Shown here: one piece after another, positions 49,854-59,800 of the stretch
Layout of the letters: each line of letters opens with the position of its first letter
Numbering within the stretch: position 1 is the stretch's first letter
DNA from: Anaerolineales bacterium
GTDB taxonomy: Bacteria > Chloroflexota > Anaerolineae > Anaerolineales > Villigracilaceae
Assembly (NCBI GenBank): GCA_020634895.1
Contig: JACKAV010000010.1
Coordinates: 62,001-126,000 of the forward strand
DNA: 64,000 bases
Direction of reading: 5' to 3'
The notes under the pieces: generated by a model
Seen by the model: only the letters and a program-made list of their open reading frames with translations
Databases searched by the model: none
Told to the model about the DNA's origin: nothing
Position numbers and translations under genes: made by a program

Positions 49854-51314
49854 ATGAAACTGCGGACATTCATCTTCATCATTCTCCCCACTCTTATCCT
49901 CTCCTGTTCCATGCCAACCGATGTGCAACCGACTGCAACATCAACAGTTACAAAACAGGTTATTAATACGCCAGCCATTTCACAAACCATTCCGCCAACT
50001 GTCGAAACGCCCATCATTCCCGATCATGAAAAATATATTCTCGACACAACCATTGATTACGATCTTCACAGAGTGGATGTAAACGAAACCATCGAATATC
50101 CAAATCACACCGGGCAAGCCGTCACTTCCCTAACTCTCGCCGTATCAGCAAATTTATGGGCGGATTGTTTTCATCTCTACGAAGTAAATGTGGATGGAAA
50201 TCCGATCACGGATTATTCCCTAAACCTTCATCAACTCGACCTTCCGCTTCAGACTCCGCTCGAGCCTGAATCCGTTTCGACGTTGACTCTTCACTTTAGC
50301 CTCTCCCTCCCCTACATGGACCAGGTCCACAGCCAGCGGGCGCGTATCTTTGGGTACAGCGAAGTGCAAATGAATCTCGTCAATTGGTATCCGTTCATCG
50401 TACCGTTCAAGGATGGCGACTGGGTCATCCACGAGCCGTGGTCGCATGGAGAATATCTGGTCTATCCGCTTGCAGACTTTGAAGTTGACCTGAAATTCGC
50501 AGATGCAGCTAATCCGCCCGTTGTCGCCGCCAGCGGATACGCCGAACCGAATAGAGATTCCACTCGCTACACGCTTCAAAACGGACGCGCCTTTGCCATT
50601 TCTGCCAGCCGTGAGTTTCAGGTCTCGCAAATGCAGGTGGATGACACAACCGTCTACAGTTACTATCTTCCGCTATATAAAAACGCGGGCGAAGCCGCTC
50701 TGCTTGCCAGCGCCCAAGCCTTGCAGGTTTTCTCGCAGCGCTTCGGGAAATATCCGCACAAAACGCTCTCGGTGGTGATAGCCGATTTTCATGACAGCAT
50801 GGAATTTTCCGCGCTATATTTCCACAGCCGCAGCTTTTACGATCTATATGACGGCACGAACAAGAATTACCTGACTATCGTCGCAGTCCATGAGACGGGT
50901 CACCAATGGTGGTTTGAGCAAGTGGCGAATGATCAAGCTGAAGAACCCTGGCTGGACGAGTCCCTGACCACGTATTCGGAGTTGATCTACTACGAAACGC
51001 TTTATCCAGAATTGGTCCCGTGGTGGTGGTCCTATCGCGTTGACTTCTTCCAGCCAAACGGCGATATCGATATCTCGGTCTATCAAGGTCAAAACGCCGA
51101 CACCTACAAAGCCATCGTCTACCTAAACGGCGCACATTTCCTAAAAGACCTGCGCGAACGCGTCGGCGATGATGCTTTTTTCGCATTCCTGCAAGATTAC
51201 CTTTCACAGGAAAAGAACGGTATCGCCACCAGTGACGATTTCTTCCGCATCTTGGATGAACACACAACCACCGATTACTCTGACGTTGTCAGGACCTACT
51301 TTAGCAAAAGATAA
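49854..51314 (+). CDS. M1-type metallopeptidase lipoprotein
   Basis: A 486-residue secreted lipoprotein (signal MKLRTFIFIILPTLILSCS, Cys about residue 18, Thr/Pro linker to 60). An N-terminal beta-sandwich domain is followed by a gluzincin domain with zinc motif HETGH (His346 and His350) and a third ligand Glu369 in WLDES, the HEXXH-18-E spacing of family M1. The GxMEN substrate motif is replaced by SMEFSAL, common in distant members. It probably degrades peptides outside the cell, which would supply tryptophan to its neighbours. The frame is open upstream but the signal peptide fixes the start. Confidence 0.88.
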   Translation: MKLRTFIFIILPTLILSCSMPTDVQPTATSTVTKQVINTPAISQTIPPTVETPIIPDHEKYILDTTIDYDLHRVDVNETIEYPNHTGQAVTSLTLAVSANLWADCFHLYEVNVDGNPITDYSLNLHQLDLPLQTPLEPESVSTLTLHFSLSLPYMDQVHSQRARIFGYSEVQMNLVNWYPFIVPFKDGDWVIHEPWSHGEYLVYPLADFEVDLKFADAANPPVVAASGYAEPNRDSTRYTLQNGRAFAISASREFQVSQMQVDDTTVYSYYLPLYKNAGEAALLASAQALQVFSQRFGKYPHKTLSVVIADFHDSMEFSALYFHSRSFYDLYDGTNKNYLTIVAVHETGHQWWFEQVANDQAEEPWLDESLTTYSELIYYETLYPELVPWWWSYRVDFFQPNGDIDISVYQGQNADTYKAIVYLNGAHFLKDLRERVGDDAFFAFLQDYLSQEKNGIATSDDFFRILDEHTTTDYSDVVRTYFSKR

Positions 51315-51430
51315 ATAACCCAAATTGCATAAGTGAGTTGGAATCCTGAAGTTCTACTTCAGGTCGGACTTTCGGAATCCTCTGAAAATTTGTGTACTTT
51401 TACAGGGGTCTATTCAAGAAATTAATTCTG

Positions 51431-51436
51431 TATAAT
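51431..51436 (+). promoter_or_regulatory. -10 box giving a leaderless dioxygenase transcript
   Basis: A perfect TATAAT ends seven bases before the ATG at 51443, so transcription would begin at the start codon itself. The -35 is weak. Confidence 0.55.
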
Positions 51437-51442
51437 GTGGAA

Positions 51443-52489
51443 ATGAAACCAGAAGAGACATCCTCCCTTTACTATTCAGATTATCTCGAACTCGACAAGA
51501 TCCTCGGCAGCCAGCATCCAAAAAGCGACGGCAAAACCGATGAGATGCTATTCATCATCATCCATCAGGCGTATGAACTTTGGTTCAAGATGGTCATCCA
51601 CGAACTGGACAACGTGCGGGCAATTTTCGATACCGACCACGTCCAGGACAACGCCGGTGATATGAGCATCGCTGTCCACAAGCTGAAGCGGGTGACCAGG
51701 ATATTCGAAGTCATCAACCGTCAGGTGGACATCCTCGAAACGATGACGCCAATGGACTTCCTCGAATTCCGCAACCTGCTCCTGCCTTCTTCGGGATTCC
51801 AAAGCCTGCAATTCCGCATCATCGAAGCCAAGTTGGGACTCAAAATGGACCAGCGCTACAAGGCGAACTATTACAAGAACACCCGTCCGGGTGGATTCAA
51901 CCAACAGGATTACGACTCAATCACCGCCGTAGAGTCCGAGGCGACGCTCAAGAGTCTGGTCACCAAATGGGCGGAACGAACTCCCTTCTTCGATGAGTCC
52001 CTTTGGGAGGAATTCCAATCCCAATATCCAGTGGAAAAGGGCGAGCAAAAATTCTGGAGCGACTACAAACACACCTACAAGGAAAGCCTGAACGGACCTG
52101 TGGAACTGCGCCAGATGGACGAACTGGAAAGAATCTTTTACAACGAAGGTCTGGGTGAATTTTCGATGGAGGCGATGCGCGCGGTGTTGTTCATTATGAT
52201 GTACCGCAACCTGCCGATTTTCCAAACACCTTTTGATTTATTGACCACGCTCATCAATGTTGACGAAATGCTTTCGCAATTCCGTTATAAGCACATGCTG
52301 ATGGCGCGGCGAATGATCGGCATGCGCGTGGGAACCGGCGGCACAAGCGGAGCGGGGTATCTCGATGGCGCACTGCGGCAGCATTACATCTTCAAGGAAT
52401 TGACCGAGGTTTCCACCTTTCTTGTTGAGCGGAGTAAATTGCCAGACCTGCCGAAAAGTGTTAAAGAGAAAACAAGTTTCAATATTTAG
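51443..52489 (+). CDS. kynA: Tryptophan 2,3-dioxygenase
   Basis: A 348-residue heme enzyme that opens the indole ring of tryptophan to N-formylkynurenine using oxygen. HQAYELWFKMVIHELD carries the active-site His, QSLQFR the substrate carboxylate Arg, RYKHMLMARRMIGMRVGTGG the axial heme His and the GTGGTSG substrate loop. At 348 residues it is longer than typical bacterial forms of about 280. No kynurenine formamidase or kynureninase is adjacent. The need for oxygen argues that the organism meets oxygen. Start 51443 is supported by the adjacent -10 box. Confidence 0.95.
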   Translation: MKPEETSSLYYSDYLELDKILGSQHPKSDGKTDEMLFIIIHQAYELWFKMVIHELDNVRAIFDTDHVQDNAGDMSIAVHKLKRVTRIFEVINRQVDILETMTPMDFLEFRNLLLPSSGFQSLQFRIIEAKLGLKMDQRYKANYYKNTRPGGFNQQDYDSITAVESEATLKSLVTKWAERTPFFDESLWEEFQSQYPVEKGEQKFWSDYKHTYKESLNGPVELRQMDELERIFYNEGLGEFSMEAMRAVLFIMMYRNLPIFQTPFDLLTTLINVDEMLSQFRYKHMLMARRMIGMRVGTGGTSGAGYLDGALRQHYIFKELTEVSTFLVERSKLPDLPKSVKEKTSFNI

Positions 52490-52497
52490 ATCAATTC

Positions 52498-52535
52498 AAA
52501 AAATGCTCCTGCGAAATTCACAGGAGCATTTTTTG
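52498..52535. terminator. Terminator after the dioxygenase gene
   Basis: Arms aaaaaatgctcctg (52498-52511) and caggagcatttttt (52521-52534) with a nine-base loop; it serves this gene and the convergent cytochrome gene. Confidence 0.93.
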
Positions 52536-52542
52536 TTTCAGA

Positions 52543-53448
52543 TCATTTTGCGTATTGTGGAAGCGGTTCCAGAGAGTTTAGATACAACCAGATGGCTTTT
52601 AGTTCATCATCGTAAAAATTACTGTAATCCTTCCACGGCATCAGGGAGGGATTCAAGCCGTACCCCTCCGGTGTAATTCCGGTGTGGATCGTGTTGTAAA
52701 AATCCTCTTCGCTCCAGTTGGCAAGCGCGCCGCCGGGTGTGATGTTTGGAGAGATCACTTTGATGGTCGGGTCTGGGAAAGGTCCGCCGTTCAGGTTGAG
52801 ACCATGACAAACGCGGCAGTCGTTGGTGTTGACCATGTATTCGCCATACTCGACTGTCGCACCCGGCTCTGGCGCGGTGACGTGTACCTCATGACTCACA
52901 GCTTCAACCGGCAGTTTGTCCAATATTCCAGCCGCCAGCATGATCTTTGCCAAAGGAGTGAAGTTATTGCCGTGTGTAATGTGATCCACAGGCGGAACGG
53001 ATTTCACATAAGCAATGATCGCGCCAAGGTCTTCGTCGCTCAGGTTCGCGCCGGAAATGACTGCGGGCATGAAGATGGGCTTGCCTTCAGGGTCGATCCC
53101 ATGACGAACCGCGCGGACAAAGTCTTCATCACTTTGGAATTCCTGCCCAACTCCGCCTTCGCCGGAAGTCAAATTGGCAGAGTCAACTGTTCCAAGCGGA
53201 CCTGCGCTGAACCAATTTTCCACACCGCTCAGGTCGGGTCCGTGGCAGCCTTCGCATAATACTTCGGCGCGATGTTTCCCAAACGCGATGCTGGCTTCAT
53301 CTGTGGGAATAGTTAAATTCGAAGGCGGGAAATCATAGGTTTTATTGAGACGGGAACTACCACTTATAAATAACCCCAAAAGAACAACAAGCAACAAACC
53401 GATCAACGAGCCGAGCACAATACCGATCCACTTTAAAGCTTTTTTCAT
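52543..53448 (-). CDS. Membrane-anchored diheme cytochrome c
   Basis: A 301-residue protein with an N-terminal membrane anchor (about residues 7-29) and two cytochrome c domains. The first heme site is CEGCH (about residue 65) with a Met ligand in FMPAV. The second is CRVCHG (about residue 212) with Met in SLMPWKDY. The arrangement resembles diheme class I cytochromes that feed oxidases or dehydrogenases on the outer face of the membrane. No oxidase gene is near. The cytochrome is consistent with a respiratory lifestyle alongside complex I. Confidence 0.9.
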   Translation of the reverse strand: MKKALKWIGIVLGSLIGLLLVVLLGLFISGSSRLNKTYDFPPSNLTIPTDEASIAFGKHRAEVLCEGCHGPDLSGVENWFSAGPLGTVDSANLTSGEGGVGQEFQSDEDFVRAVRHGIDPEGKPIFMPAVISGANLSDEDLGAIIAYVKSVPPVDHITHGNNFTPLAKIMLAAGILDKLPVEAVSHEVHVTAPEPGATVEYGEYMVNTNDCRVCHGLNLNGGPFPDPTIKVISPNITPGGALANWSEEDFYNTIHTGITPEGYGLNPSLMPWKDYSNFYDDELKAIWLYLNSLEPLPQYAK

Positions 53449-53576
53449 ATGTCTCCTTTAACAATAAAACAACAGTAAATATAAGATCCTCACGCATAAT
53501 AGCAAATCCAACGGCGAATTTCAATGCCCCAACTCGTTTTCTAATGCGCTTGTGCATAAACGCATTATCGTTTTAA

Positions 53577-53613
53577 GACGTTCACGATATATAATTATTT
53601 TGTCGTGAACGTC
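53577..53613 (+). promoter_or_regulatory. Palindromic operator across a promoter
   Basis: Perfect 11-base arms gacgttcacga (53577-53587) and tcgtgaacgtc (53603-53613) enclose a perfect TATAAT (53590-53595). A second pair, taatgcg/cgcatta, lies just upstream. A repressor dimer bound here would block transcription of the following membrane protein gene. Confidence 0.65.
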
Positions 53614-53638
53614 CGCTTTATTGGTATTGGAGGTTGAC

Positions 53639-54442
53639 ATGCTTTCAAAGGTATCGCGTTCGTTGACTTATTTATGCGCACTGCTTTATGGGGTTACAGG
53701 TGCGCTCCTTTACATCCTGCCCAATCAACTTGCCCCCGTCTTCGCCTGGAAAGTCACGCCGTTCATGACGATGACCATCGGCGGCTGGTGTCTTGGCAAT
53801 GCCTGGCTGGCATACATCGCCGCGAGAAGATGGGATTGGGAACGGGTCTATACACCGCTGATCTATCTATGGTTGTTTGGCATCGGTGAGTTGATCGTTC
53901 TGTATTTGTTCAGAGACAAATTAAATCTTGAGCATCCCATAGCAATGCTGTACTTTGTCACTTTAATCGTCAATGCAATCACGGCACTCGCAGGCATCAT
54001 CGATTATCTTCGCATCCGCCCGCGCAATGCAGTGTCAGGCTCAACGACAACAACAACCCAAAAAGCAGCCGTGGTGGGGTTCGTAATATTCGTCGGGTTT
54101 CTCGGCTTCTATGGCTTGAATGCACAGATCGGCGCGCCGGGCACAAGCGGCGGCATCTTTCCCGAGGTGATGTCACTATTCACATTGCGTAGTTTTGGAA
54201 TGTTCTATTTCGCGCTTGCCGTGGCGGTCGTTCCATTCTTTTGGGATCACAGCATGAAAGCCCTCCTCACTCACGCCATCGCCTCGTATGGGTTGGTCAT
54301 CTTCATCACACTCGCCGCGTTGATTAATATCGGTCTCTTCGATTTCGTTGGGCGCCCCGGCGGCTCAGCGTACTTCCTCGCCTATCTCGCAGTCGGCATC
54401 CCATTGATATTCATTTTCCGCAAACATGGAATGGGCAATTGA
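53639..54442 (+). CDS. Eight-helix membrane protein of unknown function
   Basis: A 267-residue polytopic protein. It begins MLSKVSRSLTYLCALLYGV and has about eight helices with small polar loops and Trp-rich segments (IGGWCLGNAWLAYIAARRWDWERV). The start at 53639 has GGAGGT directly upstream with five-base spacing. No known transporter or enzyme motif is visible. The perfect palindrome over its promoter suggests that it is an inducible gene. Confidence 0.75.
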   Translation: MLSKVSRSLTYLCALLYGVTGALLYILPNQLAPVFAWKVTPFMTMTIGGWCLGNAWLAYIAARRWDWERVYTPLIYLWLFGIGELIVLYLFRDKLNLEHPIAMLYFVTLIVNAITALAGIIDYLRIRPRNAVSGSTTTTTQKAAVVGFVIFVGFLGFYGLNAQIGAPGTSGGIFPEVMSLFTLRSFGMFYFALAVAVVPFFWDHSMKALLTHAIASYGLVIFITLAALINIGLFDFVGRPGGSAYFLAYLAVGIPLIFIFRKHGMGN

Positions 54443-54497
54443 ACAACCATTCCACAAAACGGGATGCGGATTCATTATCGATTAAAATCATGAAGAC

Positions 54498-56783
54498 ATG
54501 ACTCGCTGGCTTGATCCTCAACCTGTAGACATCCCCGCCTCATTCCAAGACTTGGGCTTGCCTCCCCTCATCGCGCAGACTCTCCTCCGACGCGGAGTCA
54601 ACTCACCCGTCGAGGCTGAGGCGTTTTTGTATCCCGAAAAGACTCCGCCTTCGCAATTTCCAAATATCGAAGAAGCTGTCGAGCCTATCCAAATGGCTAT
54701 CCGCAACGGAGATAAAATCTGCGTGTGGGGCGACTTCGATGTGGACGGGCAAACCTCCACCGCCCTGCTGGTGCAGACCTTGCGTGCGTTGAATGCAAAT
54801 GTGACCTACTACGTGCCCGTGCGCGGAAAGGAAAGCCACGGCGTTCACATTGACACGCTCAAGCCGATCATTGAAGGCGGCGCGAAACTGCTGCTGACCT
54901 GTGATACCGGCATCACCGCCCACGAAGCCGTGGACTTCGCCAACTCACATGGGCTGACCGTCATCATCACCGACCATCACGATCTTGGCGAAACACTGCC
55001 AAACGCAAAAGCCATCATCAATCCGAAGTTATTGCCTGAAGATCATCCGTTGCGAAATTTGGCAGGCGTGGGAGTGGCATATAAGTTGGCAGAAGCGTTA
55101 CTTGATATTCGATACTCGAACATCGAATCCCGAATATCGAATATCGAGTTACTTGATTTAGTGGCACTCGGCTTAATAGCAGACGTAGCCTTACTCCAAA
55201 ATGGAACCCGCTCGCTTGCCAAACAAGGCATTGAACGATTGCGCAACACAAGCCGACTCGGTCTGCGCGTAATGGCTGAACTGGCAGGTGCTTCATTTGA
55301 TTCGCTCACCGAAGAAACCATCGGCTTCACCTTCGCGCCGCGACTCAACGCTTTGGGTCGCCTCGGCGATGCGAACCCCGCCGTTGATTTGCTCATCACC
55401 GACGACTCTTCACGCGCTCGCGTGGTTGCCACACAAATCGAAGGCTTGAACGCCCAGCGCCGTCTGCTCACCAAACAGGTCACAGATGCGGCGGAAGCGC
55501 AGCTCAAAGAAAACCCCGACCTTCTCAACGAACCCGTCATCATTCTTTCGCATCCCAACTGGCCCGGCGGCGTGGTCGGCATCGTCGCCAACAAACTCGT
55601 CGACCGCTACCACAAACCCGCCATCCTCTTCAACGAATCGGACGATGGCATTCTTCGCGGCTCGGCGCGTTCCATCGAAGGCTTGCACATTACCGAAGCC
55701 ATCACCACGCAAAAGGAGCTTCTACTCGGCTTTGGCGGACACCCCATGGCGGCGGGTATGTCTCTGCAAAAGGATAATCTGCCCGCCTTCCGCCGCGGAC
55801 TTGGCAAAGCGATCGAAAAACAACTTGGGGAAATGATCCTCGAAGAACCCACGCTTCAGATCGACGCCTGGCTTGCTCTCTCCAACCTGAACCTTGACCT
55901 CGCCGATAGCTTGGAACTGCTCGCTCCATTTGGCGCGGGCAACCCTGAATTGACTCTGGCAACTCGCAATGTGACTCTCAAGTCTGTGAAAGAAATAGGA
56001 AAGACGAGAGAACACCTGCGTATTACAGTTGAAAATGAAAACGGCGAAGTTGAAAGTTTCCTTTGGTGGGGCGGCGCAGGTGAAGAACTTCCGCCTGCCG
56101 AAACCAAATTTGACGTTGCTTACACCCTGCGCGGCACAACCTTCCGCGGGCAAAAGCAAGTGACACTGCAATTCAAGGATTTTCGCGTCACCGAAGAAAT
56201 GCCTGTTCAGGTTCGAGAATCGAAACTCGATATTCGTGACATGCGCCTGCAAAACGCTTTGCTAAACCTGCAACCTTCAACCCTCATCTGGGCAGAAGGA
56301 CCAGACCGCGCCGCAGGCGTCAACCGCCTTGACCTGACCGAAGCGGACGAGTTGACCATCTACACCACCCCGCCCTCCCCTGCGGAACTTCGCAAAGCGC
56401 TGGAAATCGTCAAACCGAAAATTGTGTATGTGTTTGGCATCGCCCCCTCCGAGCAAAAGCCCGATGAATTCCTGACCTACCTGGCAGGTTTGTGTAAATT
56501 CGTCCTCAACCAACGCCGTGGAAAGACGACCATTTCCGAGCTCGCCGCCGCATCCGCTGCGCGCGAGAGCGCTATTCAACTCGGCTTGGAGTGGCTGGCG
56601 GCTGGGGGTCAGCTATCCGTTTCAATTGAGGATGATGCGGTTCTTTTATCCAAAGAGACGCAGGAGAAAAATCCATACCTGCAAACGGAGCTGTTCATCG
56701 CTCTGAGAGGAGTGTTGAATGAGACAACCGCTTATAGGAAATATTTTGCAGTGATCGATAATTTGACAAAAATTTTCAAATAG
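54498..56783 (+). CDS. recJ: Single-stranded-DNA-specific exonuclease RecJ
   Basis: A 761-residue 5'-3' exonuclease of the DHH family used in recombination and mismatch repair. Motifs are GDFDVDGQTSTALL (metal Asp residues), CDTGITAHEA, ITDHHDLGE (DHH) and, in the DHHA1 domain, GGHPMAAGMS. An OB domain follows (about 490-600). The C-terminal 170 residues are an extension found in some homologues. Residues 204-220 are an in-frame palindromic insertion flanked by a 10-base direct repeat. The protein frame remains open, so the gene is probably functional. Confidence 0.93.
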   Translation: MTRWLDPQPVDIPASFQDLGLPPLIAQTLLRRGVNSPVEAEAFLYPEKTPPSQFPNIEEAVEPIQMAIRNGDKICVWGDFDVDGQTSTALLVQTLRALNANVTYYVPVRGKESHGVHIDTLKPIIEGGAKLLLTCDTGITAHEAVDFANSHGLTVIITDHHDLGETLPNAKAIINPKLLPEDHPLRNLAGVGVAYKLAEALLDIRYSNIESRISNIELLDLVALGLIADVALLQNGTRSLAKQGIERLRNTSRLGLRVMAELAGASFDSLTEETIGFTFAPRLNALGRLGDANPAVDLLITDDSSRARVVATQIEGLNAQRRLLTKQVTDAAEAQLKENPDLLNEPVIILSHPNWPGGVVGIVANKLVDRYHKPAILFNESDDGILRGSARSIEGLHITEAITTQKELLLGFGGHPMAAGMSLQKDNLPAFRRGLGKAIEKQLGEMILEEPTLQIDAWLALSNLNLDLADSLELLAPFGAGNPELTLATRNVTLKSVKEIGKTREHLRITVENENGEVESFLWWGGAGEELPPAETKFDVAYTLRGTTFRGQKQVTLQFKDFRVTEEMPVQVRESKLDIRDMRLQNALLNLQPSTLIWAEGPDRAAGVNRLDLTEADELTIYTTPPSPAELRKALEIVKPKIVYVFGIAPSEQKPDEFLTYLAGLCKFVLNQRRGKTTISELAAASAARESAIQLGLEWLAAGGQLSVSIEDDAVLLSKETQEKNPYLQTELFIALRGVLNETTAYRKYFAVIDNLTKIFK
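55097..55157 (+). repeat. Palindromic element inserted in frame within recJ
   Basis: The direct repeat gttacttgat occurs at 55097-55106 and 55148-55157. Between them, arms gatattcgata (55104-55114) and tatcgaatatc (55135-55145) form a perfect inverted repeat. The net insertion is 51 bases, or 17 codons, so the frame is kept. Confidence 0.75.
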
Positions 56784-56875
56784 CGGAATCTTTGCATAAA
56801 GTAAAATCAAACAGCACTTAATTACAAACCTGAACCACTATTAATTAACACGGACCGTCCGAGGGCAACCAGTTC

Positions 56876-59800
56876 ATGGCACTCCATACCTATCTTCCGC
56901 AAGACAGGCTGCGCGCGTTGGCAAAAGGGGAGGCACTTCCCGACCGTGCAAATGGGACGGCTCTTTTCGCGGATATTTCCGGTTTCACAAAACTTACCCA
57001 ACAGACAACTCATGAGCTTGGCGCCCGCAGAGGGATCGAAGAGGTTGCCCAGAAGATCAATGTTGTTTATGACGAATTGATCAAGCAGGTGGAATATTTT
57101 GGCGGAAGCGTGGTCAGTTTTGCCGGGGATGCGATCACCTGTTGGTTCGATGAGATCATGTGCGATTCTGCTCTCAATGCAGCAATTTGCGCTCAAGCCA
57201 TGCAGACGGTCATGCAGAAATTCCCAGACCTCGGCGTCAAAGTTGCCGTCTGCACGGGACCTGCCCGCCGTTTCGTGGTTGGCGACCCTGAGATCCAATT
57301 GATCGATGCGCTTGCAGGGAATATCCTCATAAAACTTTCGATAGCAGAACAACTGGCTGAGTCAGGCGAAATCATCTTTGACCTGGAAACTGTCAATAAA
57401 TTAAATCTCCCCAAGTCGGCACAACGCGTTTCTGAAACCGGCGAGATATTTTACGTTTCACAAATACCGCAACAATTAATAAAACAATGCCAGGAAAATA
57501 AAACGAACATCCACGCCGAGCCTTTGCAGATCGATAACGCCATCCTCAAAAAATGGATTCCGCCCATTGTGTACGAAAAGGAAAACACAGGGCACGAACT
57601 ATTCCTTACTGAACTGCGTCCGACGGTTGCATTGTTCATGCGTTTCGAAGGCATCGACTACGACAACGATCCGCTGGCTGAGACTCAACTTAACACCATT
57701 ATTTCAAAAACCCAGCGGATTCTGGCACAGCATGAAGGCTCGCTGCTGGAATTAACCATCGGCGACAAAGGAAGTTATATCTACGCTTCGTTCGGCGTCA
57801 CGCATATTCACGAAAACGATGCCCAACGGGCAGTCCGCGCCGCGGTGGAGATCAAGGAAACCCTGGGAGTGGATGCATCTCAAGAAACGCTGCAATTCGG
57901 CTTGAGCAGCGGAACGATGCGCGTTGGAGGATACGGCAGCAGCACGCGCAAAACCTTCAGCGCCATCGGCAGCAGCGTCAACTTGAGCGCAAGATTGATG
58001 ATGGCGGCTGAACCGGGGGAGATCCTGATTTCGGGACGCGTGCAGAAATCAAACAAAGGGCAGTTCGCAGTTGATGCCCGTCCGCCAATGAGCATGAAGG
58101 GCTGGGCTGAGCCGGTCCTTGTATTTTCCGTTCAGGGAATGTTAAAACAGCGCGCCATTCGTCTGCGCGAACCGGTGTATCAACTCCCGATCATCGGCAG
58201 GGAAAAAGAGTTGGAGTTGATCGCCCACAGACTGGAATCCACCATCAATGGTCAGGGTCAGATCATCGGCGTCACGGGTGAGGCGGGGATGGGAAAATCA
58301 CGCCTCATCGCCGAAGGCATCCGCCTTGCCCAGCGGAACAAATTCATGGGGTATGGCGGAACATGCCAATCAGACAGGGTCAACATCCCATACACGGTTT
58401 GGAATTCGATCTGGAACGCGTTCTTCGACCTCGACCCAGCCATGTCTCTAAAAAAGCAGGTTCGAATCCTTGAGGGCGAGTTGGAAGACCGCGCCGCTGA
58501 AAATATCGATGCCCTGCCGATTCTTGGTTCTGTATTGGGGCTGCCCATTCCTGATAACGACTTTACGCACGCCCTGCAGCCCGCGGACAGAAAAGCCCAA
58601 CTCGAAACCGTACTCTTGAAAATTCTGGAATCGTTTGCGCGTGAAGCAGCCGAAGACAATGGTGGTTTGCTGCTGGTATTAGAAGACTTACACTGGATCG
58701 ATCCGGTCTCTCTGGACCTGTTGGTTAAAACCGCCAAAATCATTGAGAGTCTCCCCGTCCTGATCCTGCTCACCTTCCGCCCTACGGACATGGACTCACG
58801 TGAACAAAGTCTTGCAAATCTAACGTCGCTGAAACATTACACACATATCAAACTGACCGAGCTAAACACCGCCGAATCAGAACAAGCCATCCGCGCAAAA
58901 CTTGCCCACTTATATCCCGAACAACGCGAAGGCATTCCAGGAATTCTTATTGAACGGGTCACAAGCCGCGCCCAGGGGAATCCATTTTACATGGAAGAAC
59001 TCTTGAATTACATGCATGACCGCGGCGTTGACCTGCGCGACCCAACCGCCTTGAACAATCTTGAACTGCCAACCAGCCTCCATAGTCTGGTGCTCAGCCG
59101 CATAGACCACCTGACTGCCTCACAGCAATTGGCGCTTAAAGCGGCCAGCATCATCGGGCGTGTTTTCCAATTTGAACATCTTCGCAGCTACTACCCAGCT
59201 CTTGGCACAGCCGAGAAGGTCAAAGCGGATCTGCAAGCCACAGAACAGCTCGACCTGACCCCCATCGAATCGATAGAGCCGGAGCTGATCTATCTTTTCA
59301 AGCATTTGGTAACACATGAAGTAAGTTATGAAAGCATTGCCTACTCCGCCCGCGCGAAGCTTCATGGACAATACGCGCAATATCTGGAAAATGCCTATAC
59401 GGACAATACCGACAAGGTTGCAGCACAGCTTGCGTATCACTATGAAAAAGCGGAGATAAAAGAAAAAGCCCGATCATATCTGATAAAAGCCGGTGAGCAG
59501 GCGGCGTCAAATTATGCCAATGAAGACGCTCTTTCCTATTTCAACCGCGCCTTGAAGTTGACGCCTGATGCGCGTTCGCGGAATCACTTTGACATCCTGA
59601 TGAAGCGTGAAAGAGTGTACGACCTGCTGGGCAGGCGTTCTGAGCAAAGGCAGGATTTGGAGTTACTGGAACAGTCTGTGAGCAACTTCGACGACGCTGT
59701 GTCTCTCCGCTCGCAGATCGCAAATCGACGCGCAAAGCTTGAGATCGATGAAGGCGACTACGCAGCCGCAAATCTCATAGCTGGCGCAACAGCAAAAGAA

